The position numbers and the translations under genes were made by a program. A model generated the notes under the pieces. The model was not told the origin of the DNA. It did no database searches and worked only from the letters and a program-made list of their open reading frames with translations. A stretch of 64,000 nt of DNA from assembly GCA_036346205.1 (NCBI GenBank), contig JARFJB010000982.1, forward strand, positions 1,941,053 through 2,005,052. The letters run 5' to 3'. Source of the stretch: Vesta saturnalis. Its lineage: Eukaryota; Arthropoda; Insecta; Coleoptera; Lampyridae. Of this stretch, positions 1-13,082 are shown one piece after another (position 1 is the stretch's first letter; the number at the start of each line of letters is the position of its first letter).

Positions 1-2012
1 CAGGTACATACGCCCGCGCTGTATTGAAGTTAGAGTGAAGATTATATTGGGGAAATTGCAAGTCGGGTGAATCTGAGCTTTCAAAGGAGACTTGAGGCCA
101 GAGGTCGCTTGGACCCTGCCCTCCCCGACATCCAAACAGGACAGGATTTTACGTCTGGTATTTTTTACCCTAAAAACCACAGCCCTTTTTTTAAGTTTTA
201 ATTTTGGACTTTCAATCCGATCGGAATACAATGACGGCGAGAAGGAAGAATAAGGATAAGGAAAAAGGTGACCGGTAGTCCTTATCGAGCTTAGAAAATC
301 GTAGACCCAATATTAAAAAGCACGTGGTAAGGTTGTTCGTCGCACAGTTTTATCTTTTTCCTCACAATGTTTTGGATATAATTTTTTGGATCATAACCTC
401 AATTTTTTCAAGACGTTTTGCAAATCTCGGTTTTACGTTTCACTAATTACAATCATAGGTCGATACGTGGAACCTATGGTTTAGGACAACACGTGTTTTG
501 AATTTTGGTTAACCACGCTCTTCCAAGTGTTTTAATTAAGCAACCCACTGGTTTTTAGGATTTTAATTTTACAATTACCTCTTCAAGGTCCTCACACTAA
601 AGCTTTTAATGACTTCTAGCGATGGGAACCTCAGATAGATAGAAGCTTCAATTTTGGTAGTTTCCTATTCGTTTAAACCAACATGGTAAAGGATTTTTTA
701 AACGTTTTATCTGGGTATGTACTTCAACACGCACACGAAATTTTAGTTTAAACCTCGTTTTTTAAGCGTTTTGGTGTTTTATGACACTACATTGTTTTTG
801 TACATTCATTATATTAAGCTTTAAATTCATTGTTATTGAATATTTTTAAAGTCTGAAGATCGCAATTATGTCGAAACTAGCCACCACCATTTGTTAAATT
901 ATTTTCATAATTAAACATTGTGGGTAATGTTTTGAGTATTACTAAACTCCTAATCACTACAACCCCATTTAGAACTTTCCACTATGGCATTTAATTTACT
1001 AGCAGGTATATTGTGTAACGCACTCATCATCCTACAAACAATAAATTATTGTTTAAAGTTTGCAGTACTTGCAATGCTCATGTATTGTTTGATTATTACT
1101 AAATGACTTGTTTTTTTCATGTGTATGTTTATACTTGGTAGTACTTATAATACAAGACTTATTGTGACAGACGAAGGACGAGCCGAAGGAAGAGGGCGAA
1201 TATTGACACGGACGGAAGAAGGGCGGTGGGGAGTAGAAGATGGGTGAAAGAGGAATAGAGGACGGGCACGCGCTCATACGAGTTATTACCACTTTAATTT
1301 GGTTTCAATCAGAAGAAAGTAGCTCTCTCTTCATGATCGGTAGGTGAATTGTAGAAGAAATAATGAACATCGTAAAATTCTGAGCCGAATCTAAGAGAAC
1401 TGTCCTAAGCCAATCATATGATTTATTTATCTTCATATTTTCAACCTTCGGCTTGATCCGTTTTGCTAATTTATTGTATTAAAACATAAATGTAATATTA
1501 CTACGTAATGTAAATGAAGATAGTGAAATAATTTATGAAGCAATTAAATACATTTATTAATGTTAAATTTTTTATTTATGTAAATTCCAATGTAAGTGGA
1601 ATTAAAAAAACAACTCAATTATTGCAGTTTGTAGTACACTTCCGGCAATTTCTAATTTACATAAATGTGGAATGTGAGATTAAAAAGAAATCTAAGCCAA
1701 AGAGACCTAGATATCTCAATTTTAAATGTTTTCAATTCGGTTATAAATTTCTCTTATCTTCTGCGTACGTCAAATAACGTAAAAAGGTGCAAGATTTCCT
1801 GGGATTTTTATTTTAGTTTCTGGATACAACCGTGCATAAAAACAGTCAAAATATATTTCTGGAAAAAGCATCGTTACAACACATATGAGTGAGAGTGAAA
1901 CATTTAAAAATTGTACATGCATATTTGAGGCCACTACTCTAATTTTATGAAGATATGACTTTCATTAACAATTATTCAAACACAGATACATGTATAATTA
2001 AACAAGGTATAC
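1..2012. other. AT-rich sequence without a recognised gene
   Basis: No coding stretch longer than about 80 codons shows a recognisable motif on either strand. A purine-rich (GA) patch lies near 1170-1265. I see no RNA gene, TIR pair or tandem array here. Confidence 0.6.
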
Positions 2013-2090
2013 CACACCCGCACACGTACGCATGCATATAAGTATGCACACACATACACACCACACACATACACACCACACACTGACTTA
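2013..2090. repeat. CA-rich imperfect microsatellite
   Basis: Short CA-rich tract in which the unit CACACATACACAC is repeated near its right end. It is interrupted by CG and GTATGCAT. Confidence 0.7.
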
Positions 2091-2940
2091 GTTCGTTTTA
2101 AAAATGCCCAAAATTCGAAATCGATTTCTTAACGAAAACAATACTTACGTGCTTTGCGCACATAAAAAATACTTCAGATACAACTAGTGTCAATGAAGTA
2201 ATTTTAGAAACTGTATCATTCAGGATTAAATTGCTATTCTAATACAGTATTTACTTTGTAATGATAAGATAAACTTTTAACGGGTTTTGCCATTCCCGCA
2301 GAACAAGTGTGACTGAGAAGCTTAAACCCAGAACAATGTAGAAAGTATAACCCAATACCTAGCGATGGAATTAGAGCACTTGGATTACGTAGCCAAATAT
2401 TTGCTATTTTCAAGCGATGTTGAGCAACAGCCTTTTAATAATAGTAGGGTCCCACAAACTTTTTAAAATAAACTCTAAATGTCCAAAACGGTGATAAGGA
2501 AATGCAAAGCTGAAAGTAAATATTTCAAATAGCACATTCACATACAGAAACGAATATAAATCAAAGAAGTAATTAAGTACCCAGAAAATTTTATTTTGTT
2601 TATTCACCTAAGCAATTACTCAATGGTGAACAGGCCAAAACTCATTTTTTTAAATATATAAACGCAAAAATCATCAATAAACTTAGAGTAATAATTAATG
2701 GATTGAATAAATTAAAAATAAATTATCAATGGTTCAACTAGGAACAGTAATTAAATATACACTTAAGACAAATATTTGAATTACTAATTGAAACAAATTT
2801 AGACAGAATGCATAGAATTTATGCCAAACAATTCTATAAAAATAATTGTTTGGCCCAGTAAAGCAGAAGATTATAATTTAAATATAAAATACTTAAAGCA
2901 AACGAAGGAAAATAAGCAATGGCGTAACGAACAATTTTAA
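2091..2940. other. AT-rich sequence without a recognised gene
   Basis: No supported gene. A minus-strand 65-codon reading frame around 2410-2607 has no recognisable motif and looks like chance. Confidence 0.6.
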
Positions 2941-3450
<510 letters not shown>

Positions 3451-3670
3451 GAAGTAGCATATTCTGTATCATTGGCTGTCGTAATCGGAAATTAAAGGGT
3501 AAAGAGCTTGTGGAACGTATGGTTATGGGCAAGAATTGGGAAATAATTATTTAATAGTATCAAATTACAATTATAATAATATAATGTTTCTAATGTAATT
3601 ATTTTTAACAAGGACTAAATAAATGTATCGGTTCAAAAATATTGAAAAGAAGCGAAGCTTGAATACATGA

Positions 3671-3741
3671 GCATCGGTGGTTCAGTGGTAGAATGCTCGC
3701 CTGCCACGCGGGCGGCCCGGGTTCGATTCCCGGCCGATGCA
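3671..3741 (+). tRNA. tRNA-Gly(GCC)
   Basis: A 71-nt intact cloverleaf. The 7-bp acceptor stem is GCATCGG with CCGATGC. The anticodon stem is CTCGC with GCGGG and encloses the 7-nt loop CTGCCAC, with anticodon GCC at 3703-3705. The T arm contains GGTTCGATTCC. Internal Pol III promoter elements are visible: A box TGGTTCAGTGG and B box GGTTCGATTCC. A T run directly downstream (from 3744) suits Pol III termination. It decodes GGC/GGT glycine codons. It sits inside the inverted duplication; its partner copy in the other arm (19164-19230) is damaged. All expected pairs are present, so it is probably functional. Confidence 0.96.
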
Positions 3742-4751
3742 TCTTTTTTTGTCTTCTAAAATTTAACACTCACCCATTAGTTTTGAGGTAAATAAATAAA
3801 TAAATATAACAAAGAAATTTTCAAAGCATAATTTGTGTTTTTTTATGTAACACAATGTGGCTAAATTACAATTGTCAGAATCAGCATCTTAAAACGGAAG
3901 TGGCGGGTGTATCAATGGAAATATTATGGAATGGCATTACATCTACATCCGGTCGGTCAATGTACTATTTCACATTTTCAATATGAACACCTACACACGA
4001 TTAAAATGCTGCAACAGACCTGTTTATTTTTAGAAAAATTTTTAGAATACTAAAATCAACATTATCATGTAAACATTGCTATTATCAAAGAGTACCTAAC
4101 TAAATATGTAAATACGGCTATTATATAATTTTACTTTTTGTCCGGAAAATGTAGTTAGTGTAAAGCAGGTCAACTAACAATGTAAAATGTGACGTATGCG
4201 TTATTAATACCTACTAAAACAAGAAGCAATGCAGTAATTGCTATCAAAGTGTTTACGTTTAAAGGTTAAATAAGAATATTTTCCAAAATTCATATTATAC
4301 TCTGTGGCCCGAAATAAAGGAGTACATTTTTTAATTCAAAGTTACTTTTTTTGTTTTAGGACGATTTATTTTCTTTTTACAGGAATAATAACCCAACATA
4401 TCCTCACTGAGACGGCAAGATTAGATATGGGATTAATTTACAGGACCGGACCCATTCAACGACCGAACTTATACAATTTTTTCTTTAACTGTGCATTTAA
4501 GCTCGTTGCAAATGCAACTGATATGCCCTTTGGTAGGTGAACTATCCAGAATACTTCAGTAAAACAAAATTCTCCGAATTTCTTGGATTCGCGAAATATA
4601 TATTTTTTATTTAAGTAATACCAGCTCTTTAACGCCTTCGCTATAGAGTAAAAAATTAAATTTGGTGAAAATCAAGAAAATATTTTTTAAAAACGTTCTC
4701 GTGATTTTGACAGATTTTATTTTCGGTGTGTTATACTAAATATTTTGCACT

Positions 4752-6277
4752 TATGAGTAAAGAATTTCATCTTTATCTTTATTTGCTCATTTTACAACGT
4801 TGCAAAGTATTCTATTTTACACTTCCTAACTACTCTACTATTTACATTTACATTTTTTACCTCACACTATCTACCTTTTCCCTTTTATCCCATTTACCAT
4901 TATCTGTTTTCTCCTTTTCCAAGTTTTCTCCATCCACTCCGCTCCTCTTCCCTTTTCCTCTAGTATTTCTTCTATACTCCTGTCATCCTCCCTTAACTAC
5001 CTGCACTCTTTTATAATGTGTCTCATATTCTCGATCCCTTCCCCGCATAATCTGCATATCCTTTCTTCTTTATTCCTATAATAATTGTTTCTCAACTCTT
5101 CATTACCGCATCTGAACCTCGCTATCATTTTTTTCTTTCCCTTTTTCCCTTCTCCTTTCGTCTTTCTATAATTTAGATTGCTTTGTTTATTTTATTTTTA
5201 CCAACTTCCTTGATTTTGTACGTCTCTGTCTCTTCTTACTATGTCCTCTCCTACCTTCACTCCCTCTTCCGTTAATCTCTCTACTGCTTCCTTCGCATAC
5301 CCGTTAGTTTTATAATATTCTTCTCTACTAACATATCTTGCCTGTATTTCACTCTCCCTTCCTTTGTCTTTTTCCAACATGCCTGTAATATTTTACATTC
5401 CGTTCTTTCTCTCATTTCTTTCTCATACTGTATTGTCCTTCTTCCCGCTTCTACCCTTATTTTTCTTCTTGCACCTCCTCTCTTATAATATACCCCCGGT
5501 GTTTCCTTATCAAGTCCCAATACTCATTTCCAATATTTTTTGTAGCCCCTCCATCTTTTTATCAGTTTACCAAATAATAGCTTCCTTTTCCCATTCCAAA
5601 CAACCTCTCCCCCACACTACACACTTGACTTATTAATTTATTTCCCTTTCTCACTATTTCCTTTATGTGTTCCCCATCCTTATTGTCCTGTCTCATCGTA
5701 TATCCCAAGTATGATAATTCTTTCAACTGCTGCACTTCTTCCTCCTTCCATTTCCACTCCTCACTTTTCCTTCTCCCTATCCCTTTCTGAATACCGTTAT
5801 CCTTGTTTCCATTATGTTTACTTCCAGTTCTTTTCTTTTCATGTATCTTTCCAACGTCTTCATCATCTCCTTCATTCTTTTTAGCCATCAACACCATGTG
5901 GTCTGCGTACGCCAACGACCACACCTTCACTTTCCCTACCACCAATCCTCTTATCTGCTGCCCTTTTAATGTTGCCTCTAGATCCCCAATATACCGAGAA
6001 CAGGCTTGGGCTCAATGGACATCCCTGTCCCAGACCCTTCTTTGTGACGAACTCCTCGCTCACCTCACCGTTCACTCTCACCCTACTCCCTACCCCTCGT
6101 TTCCTCGTAGCATCCTCCGTCCCTTCTATCAGTCTTTCATTTACCTTTTTTTCCTCAGGCATTTCCATAGGTATTTCTTGTTCACTATGTCGAACGCTGC
6201 CTTTAAGTTCACGAATATCATCACCATTTTTCCACTTTCTTATCTAATTCTTCATTTGCCAAGTGTTTCAATACATA
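4752..6277 (-). pseudogene. LINE (R1-like) reverse transcriptase 3' part, inverted copy
   Basis: The minus strand carries the second half of a LINE RT: an AAFD-type block, then GQGCPLSPSLF (fingers/palm) near 6020-6060, then an AYADH block near 5890-5915 where AYADD is expected, and a SYLGYT block near 5690-5710. One Asp of the catalytic pair is therefore replaced by His in this copy. Multiple frameshifts split it into short frames. The 3' end near 4752 carries the simple tail aaataaagataaagat (minus strand), as in related insect LINEs. It is a copy of 16667-18150 in opposite orientation and forms part of the inverted duplication. Confidence 0.75.
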
Positions 6278-6295
6278 CACACACACACACACATA

Positions 6296-6344
<49 letters not shown>

Positions 6345-6361
6345 ATATAATATATATATGC
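6276..6361. repeat. (CA)n then (TA)n microsatellite
   Basis: About 20 bp of CA followed by TA, ending at the 25-bp MITE terminus at 6362. It mirrors the TA/GT tract next to 16667. Confidence 0.9.
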
Positions 6362-6382
6362 CTCGTCTTCTTACACGCCGGT

Positions 6383-6386
<4 letters not shown>
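6362..6386 (-). mobile_element. 25-bp isolated MITE terminus
   Basis: On the minus strand this reads AGTAACCGGCGTGTAAG and a few more bases, identical in type to the MITE ends at 15690 and 23503. It has (TA)n on both sides and no element body. Confidence 0.75.

Positions 6387-6453
<67 letters not shown>
6387..6453. repeat. (TA)n microsatellite
   Basis: TA dinucleotides lying between two MITE termini that face away from it. Confidence 0.95.
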
Positions 6454-6455
<2 letters not shown>

Positions 6456-6654
6456 TGGCCGGCGTGTAAGAAGACGAGCCCGCCTATGCGCGAAAGACGA
6501 GTTTATGATGTTGTTCAAATTCCCGCGTTCGTTTACCTCAGAGGCGTCACATGGTGCATAATGTATATTTTAATGGTATATTAAAAGCAATTCAAAGAAC
6601 CATATTTTATGTAAATACGCAATTTATTATAATTAAAAGCTATACTGGAAGTAA

Positions 6655-6660
<6 letters not shown>
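6454..6660 (+). mobile_element. End fragment (B end) of TA-inserting MITE
   Basis: Starts AGTGGCCGGCGTGTAAG and follows the B end of the complete copy at 23503-24578 for about 205 bp. It breaks off inside its internal ACTATA, where a new TA/GA tract starts. The remainder of the element is absent. Confidence 0.8.

Positions 6661-6737
<77 letters not shown>
6657..6737. repeat. (TA)n and (GA)n tract at left edge of recombinase element
   Basis: TA repeats to about 6712, then GA repeats to 6737. They directly abut the left inverted terminal repeat at 6738. Confidence 0.9.
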
Positions 6738-7177
6738 ATTCTATCCAAGCTGAGCCAGGGATAGCAAACTGTACATACAATCTTGAGCCAGAGAAACAAA
6801 CTTGAGCCGTATATGTGGCTCAGGTTTGTTTTCCCATGTTAAACAGGTCACACGGGACCTCAAATAACTTCTACGAGTTCATTTAAAATTGACTAAACGT
6901 TAACCAACCATTGAAGTTAATTATTGTCACATGTTTCCTTAGTAATCAGATTTTTCGCGGCAATTTTTACCTCCAAAATAAGGCTCAGCTTGGTATGAAA
7001 TATATAAATTTTAGTTCAACTTAATGTCTACCGTGGCGTTACTGTGCTTGCTACATATACAAAATGTATATGCCAAATCTCAGATCGTACATTACAACTT
7101 GAGCCTCCTAGATTTGGCAACACAGTATTTCTATTTATAGATCTTTTGTTTTGATTATTTTGTCGAATCTGAGCCAG
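6738..7177. promoter_or_regulatory. Left subterminal GGCTCA repeat cluster
   Basis: Seven motif copies, in either orientation, near 6746-6757, 6782-6790, 6799-6808, 6816-6827, 6980-6993, 7096-7106 and 7168-7177. The consensus is roughly TGGCTCARMTTGG. They lie upstream of the first ATG at 7236. Such clustering suits recombinase binding sites, perhaps overlapping a promoter; the function is inferred. Confidence 0.5.
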
Positions 7178-8986
7178 TGAATCCCGGACAGTGAGTAGTG
7201 CGGTGTGGATATATTGAAACTGCATTTTATCAATAATGTCCCAAAGAACTAAGAGGATTCTTTCTTTGGTTGATATTGACACAGGTAAGAAATATTTAAA
7301 ACAGGTTGACCCTTAATATTAAATATTATGGATCAACAAATCCGGTGTGTAGTGCGAGAATGTGATACCTTATAAAACATTACATCCATAATAATCGCGG
7401 TTACATAGTTTAGCAATTACTAGTATGCAACATGATACTTTGTTTATGTTTTAAATTAGTAAAGATTGTGTAAGATTTTAGGTATACCATTATCCATGTA
7501 AAAATTTTTTCTTTGCGACAGCTGTTTTAACAAAAAAAGAAAAAGTTTAAATTTTTAATAGTTCAGGTTTACCCTTACTCTTTATTAATATTCCTGTTTT
7601 TTGTTACTTTCTATATGCCGTTGACTTGACCACTTTCATCATTTTAATATATCTTTTTTCAATCGATTTATTCTTTAATTTTATTTGTTTTCCACTTTTT
7701 TATTCTAATGATTACAGGTACAAATACTAAAAATAATCAGATAGCCGATTTGGAAAAAAAACTTTCGGAAGAGTTTGATCCCATTTCAAATTGGGTAATA
7801 GAGGTAGATCCAAAAATATTAAAGGAACAGTATTACAGTACCAACAAATCAGATCGGAAAAATATTGACAAAAAAAAGTTGAGTCGACCAACAGACTACG
7901 TAGAAAAATCCATATTATCCCCGACATTAACAGAGACTAGTAAAAAACAATCTGTAGACTTTAATATTGAAAGAACATTTAAAAAACCAAAATTAGAAAC
8001 TATAGTTGCTCCTGAAAAAGATGCTCGGCATTTATCTGTTAGATCTAATTTTTATAACCCAATTATTCCCGAAGAAAGTCCCTACATGTGCAAAAGTGAT
8101 GATCACAATTCTATTCCGAAATCTGATCAAAGTGAAGATAATGAATCTAGTTATGTCTGTAATAACTCAGATGAAATAGGTGATACTTTGAACGTAAGTA
8201 CAAATAATTGATTAATTGATTGCTCTGTAGCAATTATGACATAAGAATAATTCTTAAAAATTTCATATTTATTTATTTTTAAAATATCGTAACTGGTTTC
8301 GATGTTGATACATCATTTTCACACGGAGCTGTTTCTATGTAATATCATTGACTATAAACAGAAAAAGCCTTGCAAGCCAATGCAATGAAATGTCCATATA
8401 GGATGTGACGTGCAGTCAGCAATTTGTATTTAGTGATTGTCGAAAACAAAAATGTGATATAGGGATATCCAATTACTTCATGAAACGGAATTTATTTCCG
8501 TGTTGCTTTGTTGATATGTTCCTTACCGCACACTTTGTCCGCGCTTGAGTTAAGAAATAAAACTGATTATTTTTAACGGTATTTATTAACAACTAACGTT
8601 ACACTTCTTGACAATAATTGACACCACTATTTAAATTCATTGCAATTGAGAATTATGAAGTTCATATTAAAAATTTTGTATTTTTACTAAACTAAAGGAA
8701 AAACTAACTGCTCTCTGACCTGGTTTTATAACTTTTACATTTTTAATCCAAGTAAACAGTACTAGGTTTGCGTTCCAAGAAAAATTTCGATTTTGAAAAT
8801 GTTAGATCCATAAAGATTTATAATGATAATATACAGGTGTAACTTAAAGGTTGGATTCTTTAGTAAAAATAATATAAAACTTCCACATTCAACGGATGGG
8901 AAGTACTGAATCACTAAAAATTTTATTTTATTGGTCAATCGCTTTAAAATGTTCGAAAACGTCTGAAAACAAAATTTCAGCAAAAA

Positions 8987-8988
<2 letters not shown>

Positions 8989-9034
<46 letters not shown>

Positions 9035-9161
9035 GTGCGTGTGTGCGTGTGCGTGTGTGCGTGTGTGCGTGTGCGCGTGTGCGTGTGCTGGTGGTGCGTG
9101 CGTGCGTGCGTGTGTGCGAGTGTGCGTGTGCGCGTGCGCGTGCGTCGCGTGCGTGCGTCCT
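8989..9161. repeat. (GT)n / GTGC-rich microsatellite in intron 2
   Basis: GT repeats grading into GTGC/GTGCGT units. It lies in the long intron of the recombinase gene. Long Cys/Val or His/Thr readings across it are repeat artefacts. Confidence 0.95.
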
Positions 9162-11198
9162 TAACTTTCGAAGGACAACATATGAACTTGAAATTTGGCA
9201 CACATATAGATGTCAATATAGTTGTACAGGGTCTGTAGACCCTTACGTGGCCGTTAAAAACGACTGCAAAACATGATCATCGGAAAAACGACATTATATC
9301 CAATTGTCACGCAATCTATTGTTTAATGCGAAAATAACTCTTGTCTGATACATAATTTCCTAAAGGAGATTCTTTTATTCTGCGACATGCAGTTGGTCAC
9401 GATCCAGCAAAATGTGTTCGCTCTATGGCATTTTGGACTAGGTCAAAGGGTGAACTCGCAAGTATCCCACCAAAGCCTCGCCTTCTTGTGTAGGTCTTCA
9501 GGTGAATTGACTTTCAGGTCTCCCATTTAAGAATTAAGTTTTATTTCTATTCATTATACGAAAACTTCTGTCACTGGTACACCATCTTCTAGGTACCTAA
9601 TTAGTTATTTTAGCTCTTTAACATAGCTCAATTGAGGCATTTTGTATATTTACAATTTGTAAGCTTCGCAATAAAAATTTTTAAAAATTAATTTGAAATT
9701 GACGGATACTAAAAGTCATCCTGCCTTTGTATGTGAAATATTTTGACTAGTCTAAAATCGCTGTCCCACAGGTTTATGAACACAACCGTATATTACATTG
9801 TACTTTGGAAATTCCAACACGGGGTTTTAAATCGGAAATTAACAAAAGAACGGCAACTAAAAATTTTTGGAAAATAAGAATCAACATTTTTAATTAATAA
9901 CATCTCGAGTAAAATCTAGAATATTGTAAAATTTCACTGTCGTTTCACTGAGATGATAAAATTCGAAGTTTATTTTTTAGAATTATTGTTAAAATTTACT
10001 TTTTGAATGATATTTTTGTGAATTCTTTTAGGTTAGTCATAATTTAAATAAAAATTTCTCAAATCTTTAAATAATGGTTTTACATTCTTTTGTTAGATGA
10101 ATTATAATTTACTAAATAAAATAAAATATTTAAATTTCTTTAGTGCAGAATTTGCTAAATACCCGGCGGTAGAGACATGATACAATAAAACATTATACCA
10201 TGTGGTCGAAAGGTGACTGAGGATGGATAAACGAGTAAACCCGAGAGAAATGAGACGGATGTTTGAAGTGCTGCCATCCAAGTTCGAGGCGGATTTTCGT
10301 GCGTGTTTCGCTCCCATAAGGTTGCAAGTCTTATTCTGTTTGTAGTCAATGGTAATATGTAATAAACCTCAACAAAAATATGGTTAAAATTTTAGAGTTT
10401 GGGTTCTGCAAAAAAGAAGAATTATAAAATGCAAATTGACGTGTACCTACACACCGTATATATAAATGTAAAGGTGAAGGATAAGTATTTTCAAGTGTTT
10501 TAGGTTATTTAAGCAAATCAAGCCCCTTTGGCCTTAAACCAACTCTAAAAAATTTATAAAAAAATAGGAACTCAGTTTAAGTAGTAAAAAAGTTTAATAA
10601 AAACTTACTTTGTCAACAAGCTTTTGGAGAACATGGAAATTAAAAAGATTTATCGTACACTAACTACATTTAACAAAGTACAAATAAAAAGAAGGTAGAG
10701 CCCTTATGGATTAAAACAGACTTTAGTTGTGTAGATAATGTAGTAATGGCGACTGCAACACTTCCCATTGTAATTTAGTCAATGAGTCTACTCAACTAAA
10801 GTCTGTAGTAATTTGTCAAGTCTCCTTTTTACTTGTATTTTAGAGAACGTGGTTCCCTTGGTAGTATTTGGACAGTGCCATGGTTCGTCCAAGATATTTA
10901 CATATAATAATGAGTGAAATGTTCCCAAGTACTATTATTTTATACTATTTTTTTAAATAGTTTTGGAATGTGAGATTTATTGTGCACCATGTTGTTGGAT
11001 CTTTAGAGCGATGAAGATTGTGTACACGTATTGTTATACAATTTTCGAACCGATATTTCGTTCTGGACTGCTCGGTTTGCGTTGTTGTGGAAATGCGAAT
11101 ACATCGAACCCGGTAACGGTATTTTAGAAATAAAAAATAAACCTTAAACTAAGAATAATTATTCTTAGTTTGAAAATTATTTATTTATTTTTCTTTAG
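9162..11198. other. Rest of intron 2, no recognised gene
   Basis: AT-rich, apart from a GC-richer block at about 10160-10330 whose minus strand is open for about 70 codons but shows no motif I recognise. No TIR pair was seen inside the intron. Confidence 0.5.
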
Positions 11199-11819
11199 GA
11201 TGCTTTATCACCAAATTCTGATACGGCTTCAGGGAATCGTTCAAAAATTGAAGTCTCAACTGAAGCTCCGAAAGTTTCTAATACTTATAATATACCGAAA
11301 AAGATAAACGTGCTCTCTGAATATATAATAAAACCAAGCACTTCCCTTCACTTCGCAGAAATAAATACAACAAATCCAGCCAACCGAGTAGTAGCGGCAT
11401 CATACTAAATAAAATTAAATCTGATAATAAATGTCAACTGCCTATAGTGATAGTCCCTTCCAGAGAATCAGTTTCACATTTACCAATTAGATCTGAGTTG
11501 GATCTTCCAATCATTGTTGCTGAAGAAAATGATTGTATTTCCAAATACGATCAAAACCAAACAACAAACGATTTTAGTGATTCTGAAAATATTTGGAATA
11601 ATAACTTTGATACATCTCTTAATGACTACAGTGATTCTGGGGCGGTGAGTTTAAGTACACATATATTCAGAAACATATTTAGCAATACAGTTTAAATTTT
11701 AGGGTACCTTGTTAGAAAATAATAAAAGTTGCGATCAGGAATTCATCGTTCATTCTTTAAAATCTGAGACATTAACAGATTTGCAGAAACTTCCTAATCA
11801 ACTTGTTGAAAGTTGTAAA

Positions 11820-12033
11820 GTAAGTATTATCTTTATCCTAACAATAAAACATGAATCTTTAATTCTTTTAGGTAGCTGGTACTAAAATTATTTAAATTAA
11901 AAATGTCAAAAATTAAATGTAAAATAATTAATTTGGCTTTAATATTACATAATCAATTAAATCCTTTTATTATTTGGTAAAACTGTAGTTTGTTGCCTAG
12001 TATTCACTGAGTATTTTAAAAATTCCAAAATTA

Positions 12034-12092
<59 letters not shown>

Positions 12093-13082
12093 TAATACCT
12101 CGTAATTCGGAGGTCATTAGCATACACTGTAAATAATCAACCAAATACAATGTAAAAGAATGTCCCACGATCACATTATGGTAATTTTTATTATGATTAT
12201 CATGGTAAATTTTTAAACGATTGGCTAAAAATACGCCTGTTGTACAATTACAATATCGTACAATTACAAGCTAAAATTGTAAAATTTGAGAAAAAATTTT
12301 ACAAGCTGATGCTCGTGAAAGCTGTGGTGGCTTGTATTATAATGACAAGACTATTGTAAAAAAGCGGACAGCTTGTTTTATGATTAGAAGGTAATTGGGA
12401 TATTACTATGATAATCATGGGTTACAAATAATTAATTATTATCATGGGAATTTCACAAGATCGTGTTTTCAGTATAGAGCACTTGGTTAAAAATAGAAAA
12501 TGGTTAGCAGTTTTATATCAAAAACATTTCAAATTATGTGGTTATTTATCGCCAAAAGCTCTGATAACTTATTGTCCTAAAATAAATAATTTTCAAATGA
12601 CGAATGTTTTAAACATTATTAAACGATTTTAAAATATCCGTCACTTTAAGACTATTGGTTTTAGAACATTATGGTTATAAGACCTTTTTAAAGAAATTTA
12701 CCCACAGAATTAAAAAAGACGTTCGCTTTCGTAAAAAAAGTACCTATCTACTGCTAATGACACGGGGTAGCGAGGTATGGAAATAACATATTTTAAAACT
12801 GTAGAACTTTGATATGCCTGAAATTTTCACCATACTTTTACTGGTTATCTGCAGGGTAAACTTGATAGCTACCAAAGGGTCCAACTAATTTCTATAAACC
12901 CAGTAATGAAATTACGGCCTTTTGAAAATGCCAATTCAACACTAGATACATGTTTACCAAGAAATTTATAAAAATTACTTACCTATTTTAATATTACAGC
13001 CAAATTTTTGTTAGTAGGAGTATGTAAAGTTCGTTATAAGTTACCCTGTATAACGAAAAACTAATATTTAAACGTTTTTTAG
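11820..13082. other. Intron 4 of recombinase gene, with a (TA)n array
   Basis: Bounded by GT at 11820 and AG at 13081-13082. Contains (TA)n at about 12041-12091. A pair of short inverted matches (TATGATTATCATGGTAA near 12190 and its complement near 12408) might mark a small nested MITE. The 62-codon frame at 12444 has no recognisable motif. Confidence 0.5.

Larger units (their letters stand above)
3451..6294. repeat. Left arm of a 2.8 kb inverted duplication
   Basis: The arm matches, in reverse complement and nearly base for base with small indels, the segment 16667-19447. Matching landmarks are the 3451-3500 block against 19381-19447, the tRNA-Gly, the block at 4304-4540 against 18350-18600, and the LINE 3' part. 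The arms are separated by about 10.4 kb. Apart from the tRNA and the LINE, the DNA in the arm (3742-4750) has no recognised gene. Confidence 0.9.

Noticed and set aside
5364..6247. Plus-strand frames rich in Ser, Phe, Leu and Pro
   Set aside because: Antisense of the purine-rich LINE reverse-transcriptase segment; similar shadows occur at 16696-17584 on the minus strand.
8896..9276. Cys/Val- or His/Thr-rich proteins
   Set aside because: Translations of the GT/GTGC microsatellite inside an intron; the open frame reflects repeat composition.
10102..10349. Small minus-strand exon in the recombinase intron
   Set aside because: Somewhat GC-rich and open for about 70 codons, but no motif recognised in either overlapping frame; too weak to call.
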